Positions 7,180 to 16,702 of a stretch of 64,000 nt of DNA are shown here, piece after piece (the stretch's first letter is position 1; each line of letters begins with the position of its first letter). Origin of the DNA: Oscillospiraceae bacterium (GTDB lineage: Bacteria; Bacillota; Clostridia; Oscillospirales; Oscillospiraceae); NCBI GenBank assembly GCA_015067795.1, contig SVLU01000001.1:1-64000 (forward strand). Reading direction: 5' to 3'. Under the pieces are notes generated by a model, which ran no database searches, was not told the DNA's origin, and saw only the letters and a program-made list of their open reading frames with translations. Position numbers and translations under genes: made by a program.

Positions 7180-9465
7180 ATGGCGAATTCTGATCGCAGA
7201 GCGTCCGGCAGACGCACAAATAAAATGATTCTTAGCCGCACACTTTTTCTGATGATAGTGTGCGGCGTAGTTGCATTTTTACTTCTGATTGTACAGCTGT
7301 TCAGTATACAGATTTTGCAGCATGATAAGTACGAACAGATGGCAGTTGAGCAGCAGACAAGGGAGACTACCGTATCTGCCACAAGAGGCAGTATTATGGA
7401 TAGAAACGGTAATATTCTGGCACAAAACGCTACTGCTTATAACATTTATATCAGTCCTGCTGAAATCGTGAAATATGAAGAGGACGTTAATCTCATAGCA
7501 AGAGAGCTTTCGAGAATTCTTGAGGTTTCCGAAACGTCAGTCCTTGAAAAGGCAAAGGACGTAAACAGCTGGTATAAGACCATAAAAACTAAGGTTGAAC
7601 CTGATGTTGCCGATGAGGTGCGGGAATTAATAAGCAAGCATAAGCTTCTCGGTGTTCGTATTGAAAATGATACAAAGCGTTACTATCCATACGGCAGTCT
7701 GGCTTGTCATATAATCGGTTTTGTTGGCACAGATGGCTACGGCCTTGAGGGTATTGAAGCCAAGTACAATGAGTACCTTGAGGGTACTGACGGCAGCATA
7801 GCAAGACTTGCTGCCGCAGACGGTACCGACATTCTCTATACCAACTACGAGGATTATTACGATGCGGTTGACGGCAGTGACCTTAATCTCACCATTGACG
7901 TAACCGTACAGCATATTGCGGAAAAGTATCTTGAACAGGCTATCGCGGACTATGACGTTCAGGACGGCGGTTGCTGTATCGTAATGAACGTAAATACAGG
8001 TGAAATTCTTGCAATGGCAAGCTATGACAATTATGACCTGAACAATTATCTTGCTGTTAGTGATGAAACTCAGGCGAAGATAGATGCTATGGAGAATGAG
8101 GAGGAACGCGCAGAAGCTCTCCGTGAAGCACAGCTTGCCCAGTGGCGTAACATGGCAATCAGTGATACATACGAGCCGGGCTCAGTTTTCAAGATAATCA
8201 CAATGGCAATGGCTCTTGAGGAGGGAACGGCTTCTTTGGGCAGCTCATATTATTGCCCCGGTTCAATGAGAGTTTTGGGCAGAACATCCGAGCTGAACTG
8301 CTGGAAAACATCCGGCCATGATACACAGAGCCTTACAGAAGCGGCAATGCACTCCTGCAATATTGCCTTTGTAAATATCGGTTTAGGCGTTGGTGCTGAG
8401 AGATTTTACGACTATATCGACGCTTTCGGTCTTTTCGAGCCCACAGGCATCGACCTTTCGGGTGAGGAATCAAGCGTTTGGTGGACGGAGGACATTTTCT
8501 ATGACAAGAATAATCTCTCCCAGCTTGCGGCTGCATCCTTCGGTCAGACATTTAATATCACTCCGATACAGATGATCACAGCGGTAGCCGCTGCCTGCAA
8601 CGGCGGATATCTTCTTGAACCATACGTTGTAAGCTCTATTACCAACGGTGACGGTCAGAGTGTTTACTCCAAAGACAGAACCGTTGTAAGACAGGTGGTA
8701 AGTGAAGAGACATCCAAAATTGTAAGCCAGGTACTGAACCACGTTGTATGCGACAGCGGCGGTACAGGTAAGAACGCTTATGTAGCCGGTTACAGCATCG
8801 GCGGCAAGACAGGTACTTCCGAAAAGGTTGCACAGGATGCGGCAGGCGGTGCAAAGGAATACATGGTTTCCTTCTGCGGTATCGCTCCTACTGAAAATCC
8901 TGAAATAGCAGTTCTTGTAATCCTTGACAACCCAAGCAATGAAACCGGCATTTATGTCAGCGGTGGTGTTATGGCGGCTCCGGTAGTCGGCAATATATTC
9001 TCTGAAATTCTGCCGTATATGGACATTGAAGCTGAATATACTGAGGAAGAAGCAAAGTATATCGACGTTACAATGCCAAAGCTCAAGGGCGAAACAGTTG
9101 CCGATGCGGTTATAAAGCTTGAAGAGCTTGGTTTAAAGGTAACGGTAGTAGGCGATGGTACTGAGGTTACAGACCAGCTTCCGATTAACAATGCGGAGGT
9201 CGCCGCAGGTACAACGGTTATTATCTACACCGAGGGTTCGAAGGAAACAGGTGAGGTAACGGTACCGAATATTCATAACATGACAGTGAGCGAGGCGAGA
9301 AGAGAGCTTGCGGAAGTGGGCTTATATCTCGATACCTCAGGTGCATCACCAACAAACACAAGCGTTGTAGTTTCCAGCCAGTCTGTTGAAGCAGGTTCCA
9401 CGGTGGAATACGGCACGGTGATCGAAGCTACACTTGCAGATAATTCAAACCTTGGCAGATATTGA
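7180..9465 (+). CDS. ftsI: Class B penicillin-binding protein (FtsI/SpoVD type) with two PASTA domains
   Basis: 761 residues. A membrane anchor (about 14-40) precedes the PBP dimerisation domain, which starts at ATRGSIMDRNG. The transpeptidase domain has the three motifs S335-V-F-K, S392-C-N and K543-T-G. Two PASTA domains follow (about 627-684 and 691-757). It cross-links septal peptidoglycan with FtsW. It is the only PBP in the cluster, where some Firmicutes carry a pbpB/spoVD pair, so it may serve vegetative division, sporulation or both. The exact paralogue name is uncertain. Confidence 0.92.
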   Translation: MANSDRRASGRRTNKMILSRTLFLMIVCGVVAFLLLIVQLFSIQILQHDKYEQMAVEQQTRETTVSATRGSIMDRNGNILAQNATAYNIYISPAEIVKYEEDVNLIARELSRILEVSETSVLEKAKDVNSWYKTIKTKVEPDVADEVRELISKHKLLGVRIENDTKRYYPYGSLACHIIGFVGTDGYGLEGIEAKYNEYLEGTDGSIARLAAADGTDILYTNYEDYYDAVDGSDLNLTIDVTVQHIAEKYLEQAIADYDVQDGGCCIVMNVNTGEILAMASYDNYDLNNYLAVSDETQAKIDAMENEEERAEALREAQLAQWRNMAISDTYEPGSVFKIITMAMALEEGTASLGSSYYCPGSMRVLGRTSELNCWKTSGHDTQSLTEAAMHSCNIAFVNIGLGVGAERFYDYIDAFGLFEPTGIDLSGEESSVWWTEDIFYDKNNLSQLAAASFGQTFNITPIQMITAVAAACNGGYLLEPYVVSSITNGDGQSVYSKDRTVVRQVVSEETSKIVSQVLNHVVCDSGGTGKNAYVAGYSIGGKTGTSEKVAQDAAGGAKEYMVSFCGIAPTENPEIAVLVILDNPSNETGIYVSGGVMAAPVVGNIFSEILPYMDIEAEYTEEEAKYIDVTMPKLKGETVADAVIKLEELGLKVTVVGDGTEVTDQLPINNAEVAAGTTVIIYTEGSKETGEVTVPNIHNMTVSEARRELAEVGLYLDTSGASPTNTSVVVSSQSVEAGSTVEYGTVIEATLADNSNLGRY

Positions 9466-9499
9466 TTTATGCGGATACTAATGAGAAAGGCGGTTAAAA

Positions 9500-10942
9500 A
9501 TGAGACTTTCTGAACTTCTTAAGGGTATTGATATTATAAAAACCACGGCTGATCTTAATATGGAAATCAGCGGCATTTGCTACGACTCAAGAAAGGCAAA
9601 GCAGGGCAATATATTCGTTGCCGTTGTGGGCTACGAAAGTGACGGACACAACTATATAAATTCTGCTGTAAGCCTTGGCGCGGGCTGTGTTCTCTGTGAG
9701 AAAGAGCCTGAGGCTGATATTCCCTATATCCTCATAGAAAACACAAGACGTGGTCTTGCTGTGGTTTCTGCCAACTGGTTCGACAATCCGGCTTCCAAGA
9801 TGAAGATGATCGGCGTAACAGGCACAAACGGCAAGACTACCACCACAAATCTCATTAAGACAATGCTTGAAGAGGTGTTTAAGTGTAAGGTGGGTCTTAT
9901 CGGCACAAACTGCAATATGATCGGTGATGTTGTGATGGAGGCTGAACGCACAACTCCCGAATCCTACGAAATTCAGGCACTTTTTGCAGAAATGGTCAAC
10001 GCAGGCTGTGAGTATGTGGTTATGGAGGTTTCCTCCCATGCGTTGTATCTCGACAGAGTTGCAGGCATTGAATTTGAAATTGGCATCTTCTCCAATCTCA
10101 CAAGAGATCATCTTGACTTCCATAAGACTATGGAAGAATACGGCAGGGCAAAGGCTTTGCTTTTCAGACAGAGCAGGATCGGCATAGTAAATCTTGATGA
10201 TGAATACTGTGGTCTTATGACCGAAAACGCAACCGCAAAGATATTCACGTATTCCATCGACAAGACTGAAGCAGACCTGTCTGCCAAGAACGTAGTATTA
10301 AAGCCTGACGGCATCAGCTTTGCGGCACTTATGACCGCAAGACTTGAAAAGGTAAAGCTTGCAATTCCAGGTCAGTTCTCTGTATATAACGGTCTCACAG
10401 CTCTTGCCGCTCTTGTAAACCTGGGTGTTGACCTCCGTGACGCGGCACAGGCACTCAGCCGCTGTCAGGGTGTAAAGGGCAGGGTAGAGGTCGTTCCCAC
10501 AAACAGCGACTTTACAGTTATAATCGACTATGCCCACACTCCGGATGCTCTTGAAAATGTTCTGAATACTGTCAACGGCTTTGCAACAGGCCGTGTGGTC
10601 GTTCTTGTTGGCTGTGGCGGTGACAGAGATAAGACAAAGCGTCCTGTCATGGGCAAGACGGCTGTTGATATGGCTGACTTTGCAATTATTACCTCGGATA
10701 ATCCAAGAACCGAAGAGCCAATGGCAATTATTGAGGACATTCTCGAAGGCGTTAAGGGTACAAAGACACCTTATAAGGTCATCGAAAACCGCCGTGAAGC
10801 CATCGGCTGGGCTATCAAAAATCATAAGCCTGATGATATCATCATCCTTGCAGGCAAGGGACACGAGACCTATCAGATCATCGGGAAAACAAAAAATCAC
10901 TTCGATGAAAGGGAAGTTGTACGGGAATTCCTTGAAAATTAG
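9500..10942 (+). CDS. murE: UDP-MurNAc-tripeptide synthetase, meso-DAP adding
   Basis: 480 residues. It adds the third peptide residue to UDP-MurNAc-Ala-Glu. Marks are the ATP loop TGTNGKTTTT (about 111-120), the central domain block EVSSHALYLDRV, and the C-terminal TSDNPRTEEP. The DNPR motif is known to recognise meso-DAP rather than lysine. This agrees with ddh next to the cluster. murF, which usually follows murE, is not here. Confidence 0.96.
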   Translation: MRLSELLKGIDIIKTTADLNMEISGICYDSRKAKQGNIFVAVVGYESDGHNYINSAVSLGAGCVLCEKEPEADIPYILIENTRRGLAVVSANWFDNPASKMKMIGVTGTNGKTTTTNLIKTMLEEVFKCKVGLIGTNCNMIGDVVMEAERTTPESYEIQALFAEMVNAGCEYVVMEVSSHALYLDRVAGIEFEIGIFSNLTRDHLDFHKTMEEYGRAKALLFRQSRIGIVNLDDEYCGLMTENATAKIFTYSIDKTEADLSAKNVVLKPDGISFAALMTARLEKVKLAIPGQFSVYNGLTALAALVNLGVDLRDAAQALSRCQGVKGRVEVVPTNSDFTVIIDYAHTPDALENVLNTVNGFATGRVVVLVGCGGDRDKTKRPVMGKTAVDMADFAIITSDNPRTEEPMAIIEDILEGVKGTKTPYKVIENRREAIGWAIKNHKPDDIIILAGKGHETYQIIGKTKNHFDEREVVREFLEN

Positions 10943-10964
10943 AGATTATTGTGCATTTTTGCCA

Positions 10965-10992
10965 TTGATTTATCAAAATAATCCTGTATAAT
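10965..10992 (+). promoter_or_regulatory. Possible promoter for mraY onward
   Basis: TTGATT (10965-10970), a 16-base spacer and TATAAT (10987-10992) in the 87-base gap between murE and mraY. Confidence 0.45.
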
Positions 10993-11029
10993 ATCAGACT
11001 GAATTTTATATAAAGAGTAGGTATAACAA

Positions 11030-12019
11030 ATGATTATTAATGTACTTCTGGCATTTGCCCTCTCCTTTGGGGTAACAGCCGGCGTTGGTGCGATACTTGT
11101 TCCTGCCCTGAGAAGAATGAAGGCAGGGCAGTCAATACGTGAGGACGGTCCCGTTTGGCATATGACAAAGCAGGGGACTCCCACAATGGGCGGTCTTATG
11201 TTCATCTGCGGTATCGTTGCCGCTGTGGTGTTTGCGATCCGTGACTTCGGTGAAGGTAATTTCATTTATCTGATTATCTTAGGCTTTGCTCTTATCTACG
11301 GCTTTGTGGGCTTTCTTGATGACTATCAGAAGCTTAAGAAAAAGCAGAATTTGGGCCTTACAGCTTTGCAGAAGTTCCTTCTCCAGCTTGTTGTTGCCGT
11401 AGTGCTTATTCTTATTCTTCGCAAGAGTGGTCATATCAGCCCAAATCTGTACATACCATTCTTTGATACAACTATTCTCATGCCTGAATGGCTGTACTAC
11501 ATCTTTGCCGCTTTCATTATCGTTGGTACTGTTAATGCGGTAAATATCACAGACGGCGTTGACGGCCTTGTAACAGGCGTTTCCATTCCTGTTGCGATAT
11601 GCTGTACAGCGGTAGCCTGCGTTTGGGGATATCTCTCCGTTGGTGTTTATGCGGCAGCACTTGCAGGCGGTCTTATGGCATTCCTTATCTTCAATTTCCA
11701 CCCTGCAAAGGTCTTTATGGGCGACACTGGCTCCCTGTTCCTGGGCGGTGCGATTTGTGCCCTTGCCTTTGCCCTTGATGCTCCTCTTATTCTTATTCCG
11801 CTGGGCATCGTTTACATCATTGAGACTCTTTCCGATATTATTCAGGTAGGCTATTTCAAGCTGACACACGGTAAGAGAATTTTCAAGATGGCTCCTCTCC
11901 ACCACCATTTTGAAATGTGCGGATGGAGCGAATATAAGCTTTTCGCTGTATTCACAAGCGTTTCCGCAATCTTTGCGGTGATTTCATATCTCGGTCTGTT
12001 TGACCGCTATATGATCTGA
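11030..12019 (+). CDS. mraY: Phospho-MurNAc-pentapeptide transferase
   Basis: 329 residues with about ten membrane segments. It moves phospho-MurNAc-pentapeptide to undecaprenyl phosphate to give lipid I. Marks are GTPTMGG (about 44-50), the catalytic FLDDYQKL (about 94-101), NITDGVDGL (about 179-187), the FMGDTGSLFLGG block (about 229-240), and the cytosolic PLHHHFE near the C-terminus. murD, often found between mraY and ftsW, is absent. Confidence 0.96.
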   Translation: MIINVLLAFALSFGVTAGVGAILVPALRRMKAGQSIREDGPVWHMTKQGTPTMGGLMFICGIVAAVVFAIRDFGEGNFIYLIILGFALIYGFVGFLDDYQKLKKKQNLGLTALQKFLLQLVVAVVLILILRKSGHISPNLYIPFFDTTILMPEWLYYIFAAFIIVGTVNAVNITDGVDGLVTGVSIPVAICCTAVACVWGYLSVGVYAAALAGGLMAFLIFNFHPAKVFMGDTGSLFLGGAICALAFALDAPLILIPLGIVYIIETLSDIIQVGYFKLTHGKRIFKMAPLHHHFEMCGWSEYKLFAVFTSVSAIFAVISYLGLFDRYMI

Positions 12020-12053
12020 TTTTATTAGAATTTGTAATGTGAGGTGAGAATAA

Positions 12054-13280
12054 ATGGCACAGAGCCGCACACATAATCAAATAAGGCAGAAAAAGCTCAA
12101 AGATTACAGAGGCTCCAACGACGGCAGAGGCTCGATAGATTTGCCTTTCCTTATTCTCACCATAATTATTCTCGTTATGGGCGTTATCATGGTACTTTCT
12201 GCAAGCTATGCAAGAGCGTACAATGACCCGGATAAAACACCGGTATTCTATTTTCTGAAGCACGCCGGTTTTGCGGTGAGCGGTCTTGTGCTGATGTTTA
12301 TGGCATCAAGACTGAATACCAGATTTTATAGGGGTATTTCCATTTATGTCCTTCTGGCAGCTATTTTTCTCCTTGTACTTGTTCCTTTTATCGGTATCGA
12401 AGAAAATGGTGCAAGAAGATGGATAAACATTTTGGGTTTGACCACATTCCAGCCCTCGGAAGCCGCAAAGCTTGCTGTTATCATGGGCTTTGCCGCCATG
12501 ATATGCTCGTTCAAGGAAAAAATGCAGACCTTTAAATACGGCGTTCTTCCTTTTGCAGGTGTGCTTGTTGTTATTGTAGGTCTCCTGCTTCTTGAACCGC
12601 ATCTTTCCGCTTCCATTATCATTATCGCTATTGGTGCTATTATGATGTTTGTTGGCGGCACAAAGATCAGATGGTTTGTAGCAGTAGGTATAACTGTAGC
12701 ACTTGCAGGTGCGATCATCGTTGGCAAGATGGGTTATGCCATGGACCGAATACAGTCCTGGCGGGATCCTTTCTCTGACCTTACAGGTAACGGCTGGCAG
12801 ATCGTTCAGTCGTTATATGCGGTAGGCTCGGGTGGCTTTATGGGTCTTGGCCTTGGTCAGGGCAGACAGAAATTCCTGTATCTCCCAGAAGAACACAATG
12901 ACTTTATCTTCGCTGTTATATGCGAAGAGCTGGGCTTTGTGGGTGCTGTTCTTATTCTCATCCTCTTTGCGCTTCTCGTAATAAGAGGCTTCTGGATCGC
13001 TCTTCATGCAAAGAACAGATACAGCTCTCTTCTTGCAACAGGCATTTCAAGTCTTTTGGCTATTCAGGTTTTTCTGAATGTTGCTGTTGTTACAAATTTT
13101 ATACCATGTACCGGTATTTCTCTGCCGTTCTTCAGCTACGGCGGTACTGCACTCTGGATTCAGCTTGTTGAAATGGGGATGGTTCTCTCGGTATCCCGTG
13201 AGATACCTGTAAAAAACTCCAGAGAAAAGCTGAAAAAGTCCACAAAAGAGTTAAATAATGTTGGGAAGGAAGTAGAATAA
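12054..13280 (+). CDS. ftsW: Septal peptidoglycan glycosyltransferase FtsW/SpoVE
   Basis: 408 residues of the SEDS family with ten predicted membrane spans. Marks are NGARRWI (about 117-123) followed by FQPSEAAKL, LLEPHLSAS with the key loop region, the QGRQKFLYLPEEHNDFIFA block (about 270-288), and LPFFSYGGTALW near the end. It polymerises lipid II and pairs with the class B PBP of the same operon. The N-terminal cytoplasmic tail is basic. RBS GTGAGGTGAG lies just upstream. One base separates it from murG. Confidence 0.94.
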   Translation: MAQSRTHNQIRQKKLKDYRGSNDGRGSIDLPFLILTIIILVMGVIMVLSASYARAYNDPDKTPVFYFLKHAGFAVSGLVLMFMASRLNTRFYRGISIYVLLAAIFLLVLVPFIGIEENGARRWINILGLTTFQPSEAAKLAVIMGFAAMICSFKEKMQTFKYGVLPFAGVLVVIVGLLLLEPHLSASIIIIAIGAIMMFVGGTKIRWFVAVGITVALAGAIIVGKMGYAMDRIQSWRDPFSDLTGNGWQIVQSLYAVGSGGFMGLGLGQGRQKFLYLPEEHNDFIFAVICEELGFVGAVLILILFALLVIRGFWIALHAKNRYSSLLATGISSLLAIQVFLNVAVVTNFIPCTGISLPFFSYGGTALWIQLVEMGMVLSVSREIPVKNSREKLKKSTKELNNVGKEVE

Positions 13281-13281
13281 T

Positions 13282-14403
13282 ATGCGGTTTTTACTTGTTT
13301 GCGGTGGAACCGCCGGACATATAAATCCAGCTCTTGCCATTGCGGGTGAGCTTGGAAAGGCGCTTGAGGGCTCTGAGTTTCTGTTTGTCGGCGGCGGCCG
13401 TGAAATGGAAAAGCGTCTTATCCCAAAAGCAGGCTATGACCTTAAGAATGTAACCATTTCAGGCTTTGCAAGAGGTATAAGCCCAAGGCATATTAAGGCG
13501 AATTTCAAAACTCTTAAAAATCTGATAGTCTCCGCAAAGGAATCTGAGAATATCATCAGGGAATTCAAGCCTGATGCTGTTATCGGTACAGGCGGATATG
13601 TATGCTATCCTGTTCTCAAGAAGGCTGCACAGATGGGTATTCCAACAATTCTTCATGAATCAAACGCAGTACCGGGCATCACAACAAAGATGCTTTCGGG
13701 AAAGGTTGACAAAATTATGGTGGCATTCCCTGACGTTAAGAAGTATTACAAGAAGCCTGAAAATGTCCTTGTCACAGGTACTCCTGTAAGACAGGATTTT
13801 GCCGCGATGACAAAGGCTGAGGCAAGAAAGCGGCTTGGTATCGACAACAGACCGCTTATCGTTTCATTCTGGGGTTCTCTTGGTGCTTCCGTTATGAACG
13901 GATACATGGTGGATTTTATTGCTGAAAACTGCCGCAGCGGAGCTTTAAATCATATCCACGCAACAGGCGGCGGTGAAGCCGGTCTTAAGAAGCTTAAGGA
14001 CGCACTCCAGGAAAGAGGTATTACAAACATTCCGAAGAATGTTGATTTAAGACCTTATATCGACAACATGGGTACAGTTATGACTGCCGCTGATGTTGTC
14101 ATGTGCAGAGCAGGTGCGTCCACCATTGCCGAACTGACCATGATGGGCAAGCCTTCTATTCTCGTCCCGTCTCCGAATGTAACCAATAACCATCAGGAGA
14201 AGAATGCACGTGCCGTTGAAAGAAGCGGCGGTGCAAAGGTATTTCTTGAGCCTGATTGCAGCGGTGAAATTCTGTATAAAGCTGCGGTTGAGCTGACAGG
14301 GGACAGAGAAAGCCTGGCTAAGATGAACGAAGGTGCGGCAAGTCTGGGATTTAAGGACTGCACATCCAAAATTGCGGAAATTATAATTTCCCTTATTAAC
14401 TAA
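13282..14403 (+). CDS. murG: UDP-GlcNAc:lipid I GlcNAc transferase
   Basis: 373 residues, a GT-B glycosyltransferase that turns lipid I into lipid II on the inner membrane face. Marks are the N-terminal glycine-rich loop CGGTAGHINPA (about 7-17), the second loop GTGGYV, the C-domain loop GSLGAS (about 195-200), and the donor-site block CRAGASTIAELTMMGKPSI. It begins directly after ftsW, so it is translationally linked. Confidence 0.96.
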   Translation: MRFLLVCGGTAGHINPALAIAGELGKALEGSEFLFVGGGREMEKRLIPKAGYDLKNVTISGFARGISPRHIKANFKTLKNLIVSAKESENIIREFKPDAVIGTGGYVCYPVLKKAAQMGIPTILHESNAVPGITTKMLSGKVDKIMVAFPDVKKYYKKPENVLVTGTPVRQDFAAMTKAEARKRLGIDNRPLIVSFWGSLGASVMNGYMVDFIAENCRSGALNHIHATGGGEAGLKKLKDALQERGITNIPKNVDLRPYIDNMGTVMTAADVVMCRAGASTIAELTMMGKPSILVPSPNVTNNHQEKNARAVERSGGAKVFLEPDCSGEILYKAAVELTGDRESLAKMNEGAASLGFKDCTSKIAEIIISLIN

Positions 14404-14456
14404 CCTTTATGATTTAGCATAGTATACCAATGTAAAACAGACATTGGGGGAATACT

Positions 14457-15710
14457 ATGAGTATACTGCGTATAAACGGCGGGAAAGCTCTGGACGGTGT
14501 TATTCAGGTCCACGGCTCAAAAAACAGCGTACTGCCGATTTTAGCGGCATCAATTCTCAGTCAGGGCGAAACGGTTATCCACAACTGCCCTGACCTTACT
14601 GATGTTAATGCTGCTGTAAAGATACTTGAGCGTCTTGGCTGTAAGGTCAGGAAAGAGCAGAATTCGGTCTGGATAGACTCGAAAACCATGATAAAGTGCG
14701 ATATTCCCGATTCGCTGATGAGGGAAATGCGTTCATCCGTGATATTCTTAGGTGCGATTTTGGCCAGAACAGGGGAGGCGATACTGTCACTTCCCGGTGG
14801 CTGTGAGCTTGGCCCGAGACCGATAGATATGCACTTATCGGCTCTGAAAGCACTTGGGGCTGAGATATCCGAGCAGAATGGAAACATAATCTGCAGGGCA
14901 CGGGAGCTGAAGGGCTGTCGGATTGACCTTGCCACACCAAGCGTTGGTGCTACGGAAAACAGTATGCTTGCCGCCAGCAGATGCCGTGGAACAACGGTGA
15001 TAACAAATGCCGCCAGAGAGCCTGAGATTTGGGATCTCCAGCGGTATCTTAATAAAATAGGTGCAAGGGTATACGGTGCGGGCTCGTCTATAATAACCGT
15101 TGAGGGCTGCAACTTCGGATGCTCCGCAGAACACAGGATCATCCCTGACAGGATAGTTTCCTCTACATATTTGTGCTGTGCTGCCTCGGCTGGCGGCAGA
15201 GTCAAGGTCACAGGTGTTGTACCAAGACATTTGCAGACTGTGACAGATGCTCTTTCAGCAATGGGATGCACCGTAATAACAGGTGACAACGATATTTACA
15301 TACGGGCTGAAAATAAGCTCAAGGCAATAAGACCAATAATCACAAGACCGTATCCCGGTTTTCCAACCGATGCCCAGCCACCACTTATGGCTGCCTGCCT
15401 AAAAGCGGAGGGAACAACGGTTTTTGTGGAAAACATTTTCCAAAACCGCTACCGTCATGTAAGTGAGCTTATTAGAATGGGTGCTGATATAAGAGTTGAA
15501 GGCAGAGTGGCGATGGTAACAGGAGTTAAAAAGCTGTGCTCTGCTCCTGTGACAAGTACCGACCTTCGCGGCGGTGTTTCGCTTGTTGTTGCGGCGTTGG
15601 GTGCAGAGGGCGTAAGCGAGATTTCAGCCTTATGGCACATCGACAGAGGATATGAGAGGATAGATAAGGCACTGAATTCGATTGGTGCTGAGATAATTCG
15701 TACAGATTAG
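14457..15710 (+). CDS. murA: UDP-GlcNAc enolpyruvyl transferase
   Basis: 417 residues, an EPSP-synthase fold of two inside-out barrels that commits UDP-GlcNAc to the wall pathway. HGSKNSVLPILAAS near residue 20 holds the catalytic Lys-Asn pair. Cys116 in PGGCELGPRPIDMH is the loop cysteine targeted by fosfomycin, so the enzyme is predicted to be sensitive. GFPTDAQPP (near 302) is also conserved. The gene lies 53 bases after murG, within the dcw cluster. Several Firmicutes have two MurA paralogues; this is the only one in view. Confidence 0.95.
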   Translation: MSILRINGGKALDGVIQVHGSKNSVLPILAASILSQGETVIHNCPDLTDVNAAVKILERLGCKVRKEQNSVWIDSKTMIKCDIPDSLMREMRSSVIFLGAILARTGEAILSLPGGCELGPRPIDMHLSALKALGAEISEQNGNIICRARELKGCRIDLATPSVGATENSMLAASRCRGTTVITNAAREPEIWDLQRYLNKIGARVYGAGSSIITVEGCNFGCSAEHRIIPDRIVSSTYLCCAASAGGRVKVTGVVPRHLQTVTDALSAMGCTVITGDNDIYIRAENKLKAIRPIITRPYPGFPTDAQPPLMAACLKAEGTTVFVENIFQNRYRHVSELIRMGADIRVEGRVAMVTGVKKLCSAPVTSTDLRGGVSLVVAALGAEGVSEISALWHIDRGYERIDKALNSIGAEIIRTD

Positions 15711-15726
15711 AGAAAGGAGCCCGGAC

Positions 15727-16524
15727 ATGGCTGAACGTTCAAATCGCAGGAGAAATAAGCACAGCAGCGGAGCTATGAAATACGTTCCGCTTACAATGCT
15801 GCTTTTTGCTGTGGCATTATTCATAGGTGTTGCAGGCTTTTTCAGAGTGTCCGACATTCTTGTAACAGGTGCTGATCTCTATTCGGTTGAGGAAATAATC
15901 TCAGCTTCGGGTATCAAAAAGGGTGATAACCTTCTGTTTTTCAGTAAATCAGAGGCTGAAAATGCAATAAGCACAGCATTTTCCTATGCAGGTGATGTTA
16001 ATGTGGTTGTGAAATATCCGTCTACCGTTGAAATTCAGCTTCAGGAAAGTACGGATATAGCTTCCGTATCAGCAGGCGGCTATTACTGGATAATTGACAT
16101 AAACGGAAAAATTCTGGAACAGACCGACCTTGCCGGTGCGGCTGATACTATTTCGATAACAGGCTTAAACCTTGTTATGCCTGAGGTGGGAAATAATATC
16201 ACAGACATCCCCGAGAAGGACGAGGATGGAAACAAAATCGAAACCGAACCTCATTATGAAACACAGCTCATGTACCTTATCGATATTCTCAAGGTAATTC
16301 ATGCATATGATGCGGAGGATAAGATAAACCAGCTTGATATCACAAGCATCGCAAATATCAGCTTCGATTACGAGGGGAGATTTACCGTAAATTACGGTGA
16401 AGGCGGTGACGGAGGCTTGAAGTTTGCCAAAATGGTAGGCATTATTGAAAGCCAGATTGATGAAACAACAGGCGGAACGATTGAATTTGATGCCGAGGGC
16501 GGCGTTCACTTCATTCCCAATTAA
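15727..16524 (+). CDS. ftsQ: Cell division protein FtsQ/DivIB
   Basis: 265 residues. A short basic N-terminus and one membrane span (about 19-40) lead into a POTRA domain (FRVSDILVTGADLYSVEEI, about 40-110) and then the beta domain. It is the scaffold that links FtsL and DivIC to the septal synthase. AGAAAGGAG lies about 7 bases before the ATG. It is the last gene before the separate ftsZ promoter. Confidence 0.9.
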   Translation: MAERSNRRRNKHSSGAMKYVPLTMLLFAVALFIGVAGFFRVSDILVTGADLYSVEEIISASGIKKGDNLLFFSKSEAENAISTAFSYAGDVNVVVKYPSTVEIQLQESTDIASVSAGGYYWIIDINGKILEQTDLAGAADTISITGLNLVMPEVGNNITDIPEKDEDGNKIETEPHYETQLMYLIDILKVIHAYDAEDKINQLDITSIANISFDYEGRFTVNYGEGGDGGLKFAKMVGIIESQIDETTGGTIEFDAEGGVHFIPN

Positions 16525-16604
16525 TGAATAATTACCATAAATTGGATAAAATCTGTTCCAAAATGGATAAATACAGAGAAAATTAAAAAATTTGAGAATT
16601 TCTA

Positions 16605-16633
16605 TTGACCTGCGAGAAAAATAGAGATAAAAT
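16605..16633 (+). promoter_or_regulatory. ftsZ promoter
   Basis: TTGACC (16605-16610), a 17-base spacer and TAAAAT (16628-16633), about 70 bases before the ftsZ start. Confidence 0.7.
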
Positions 16634-16702
16634 AACGATGTGTAAGTATGGAGTACTATGAGCCGTCATACGGCGGCTCAAGATAATACAGGAGGAAGAT
16701 AT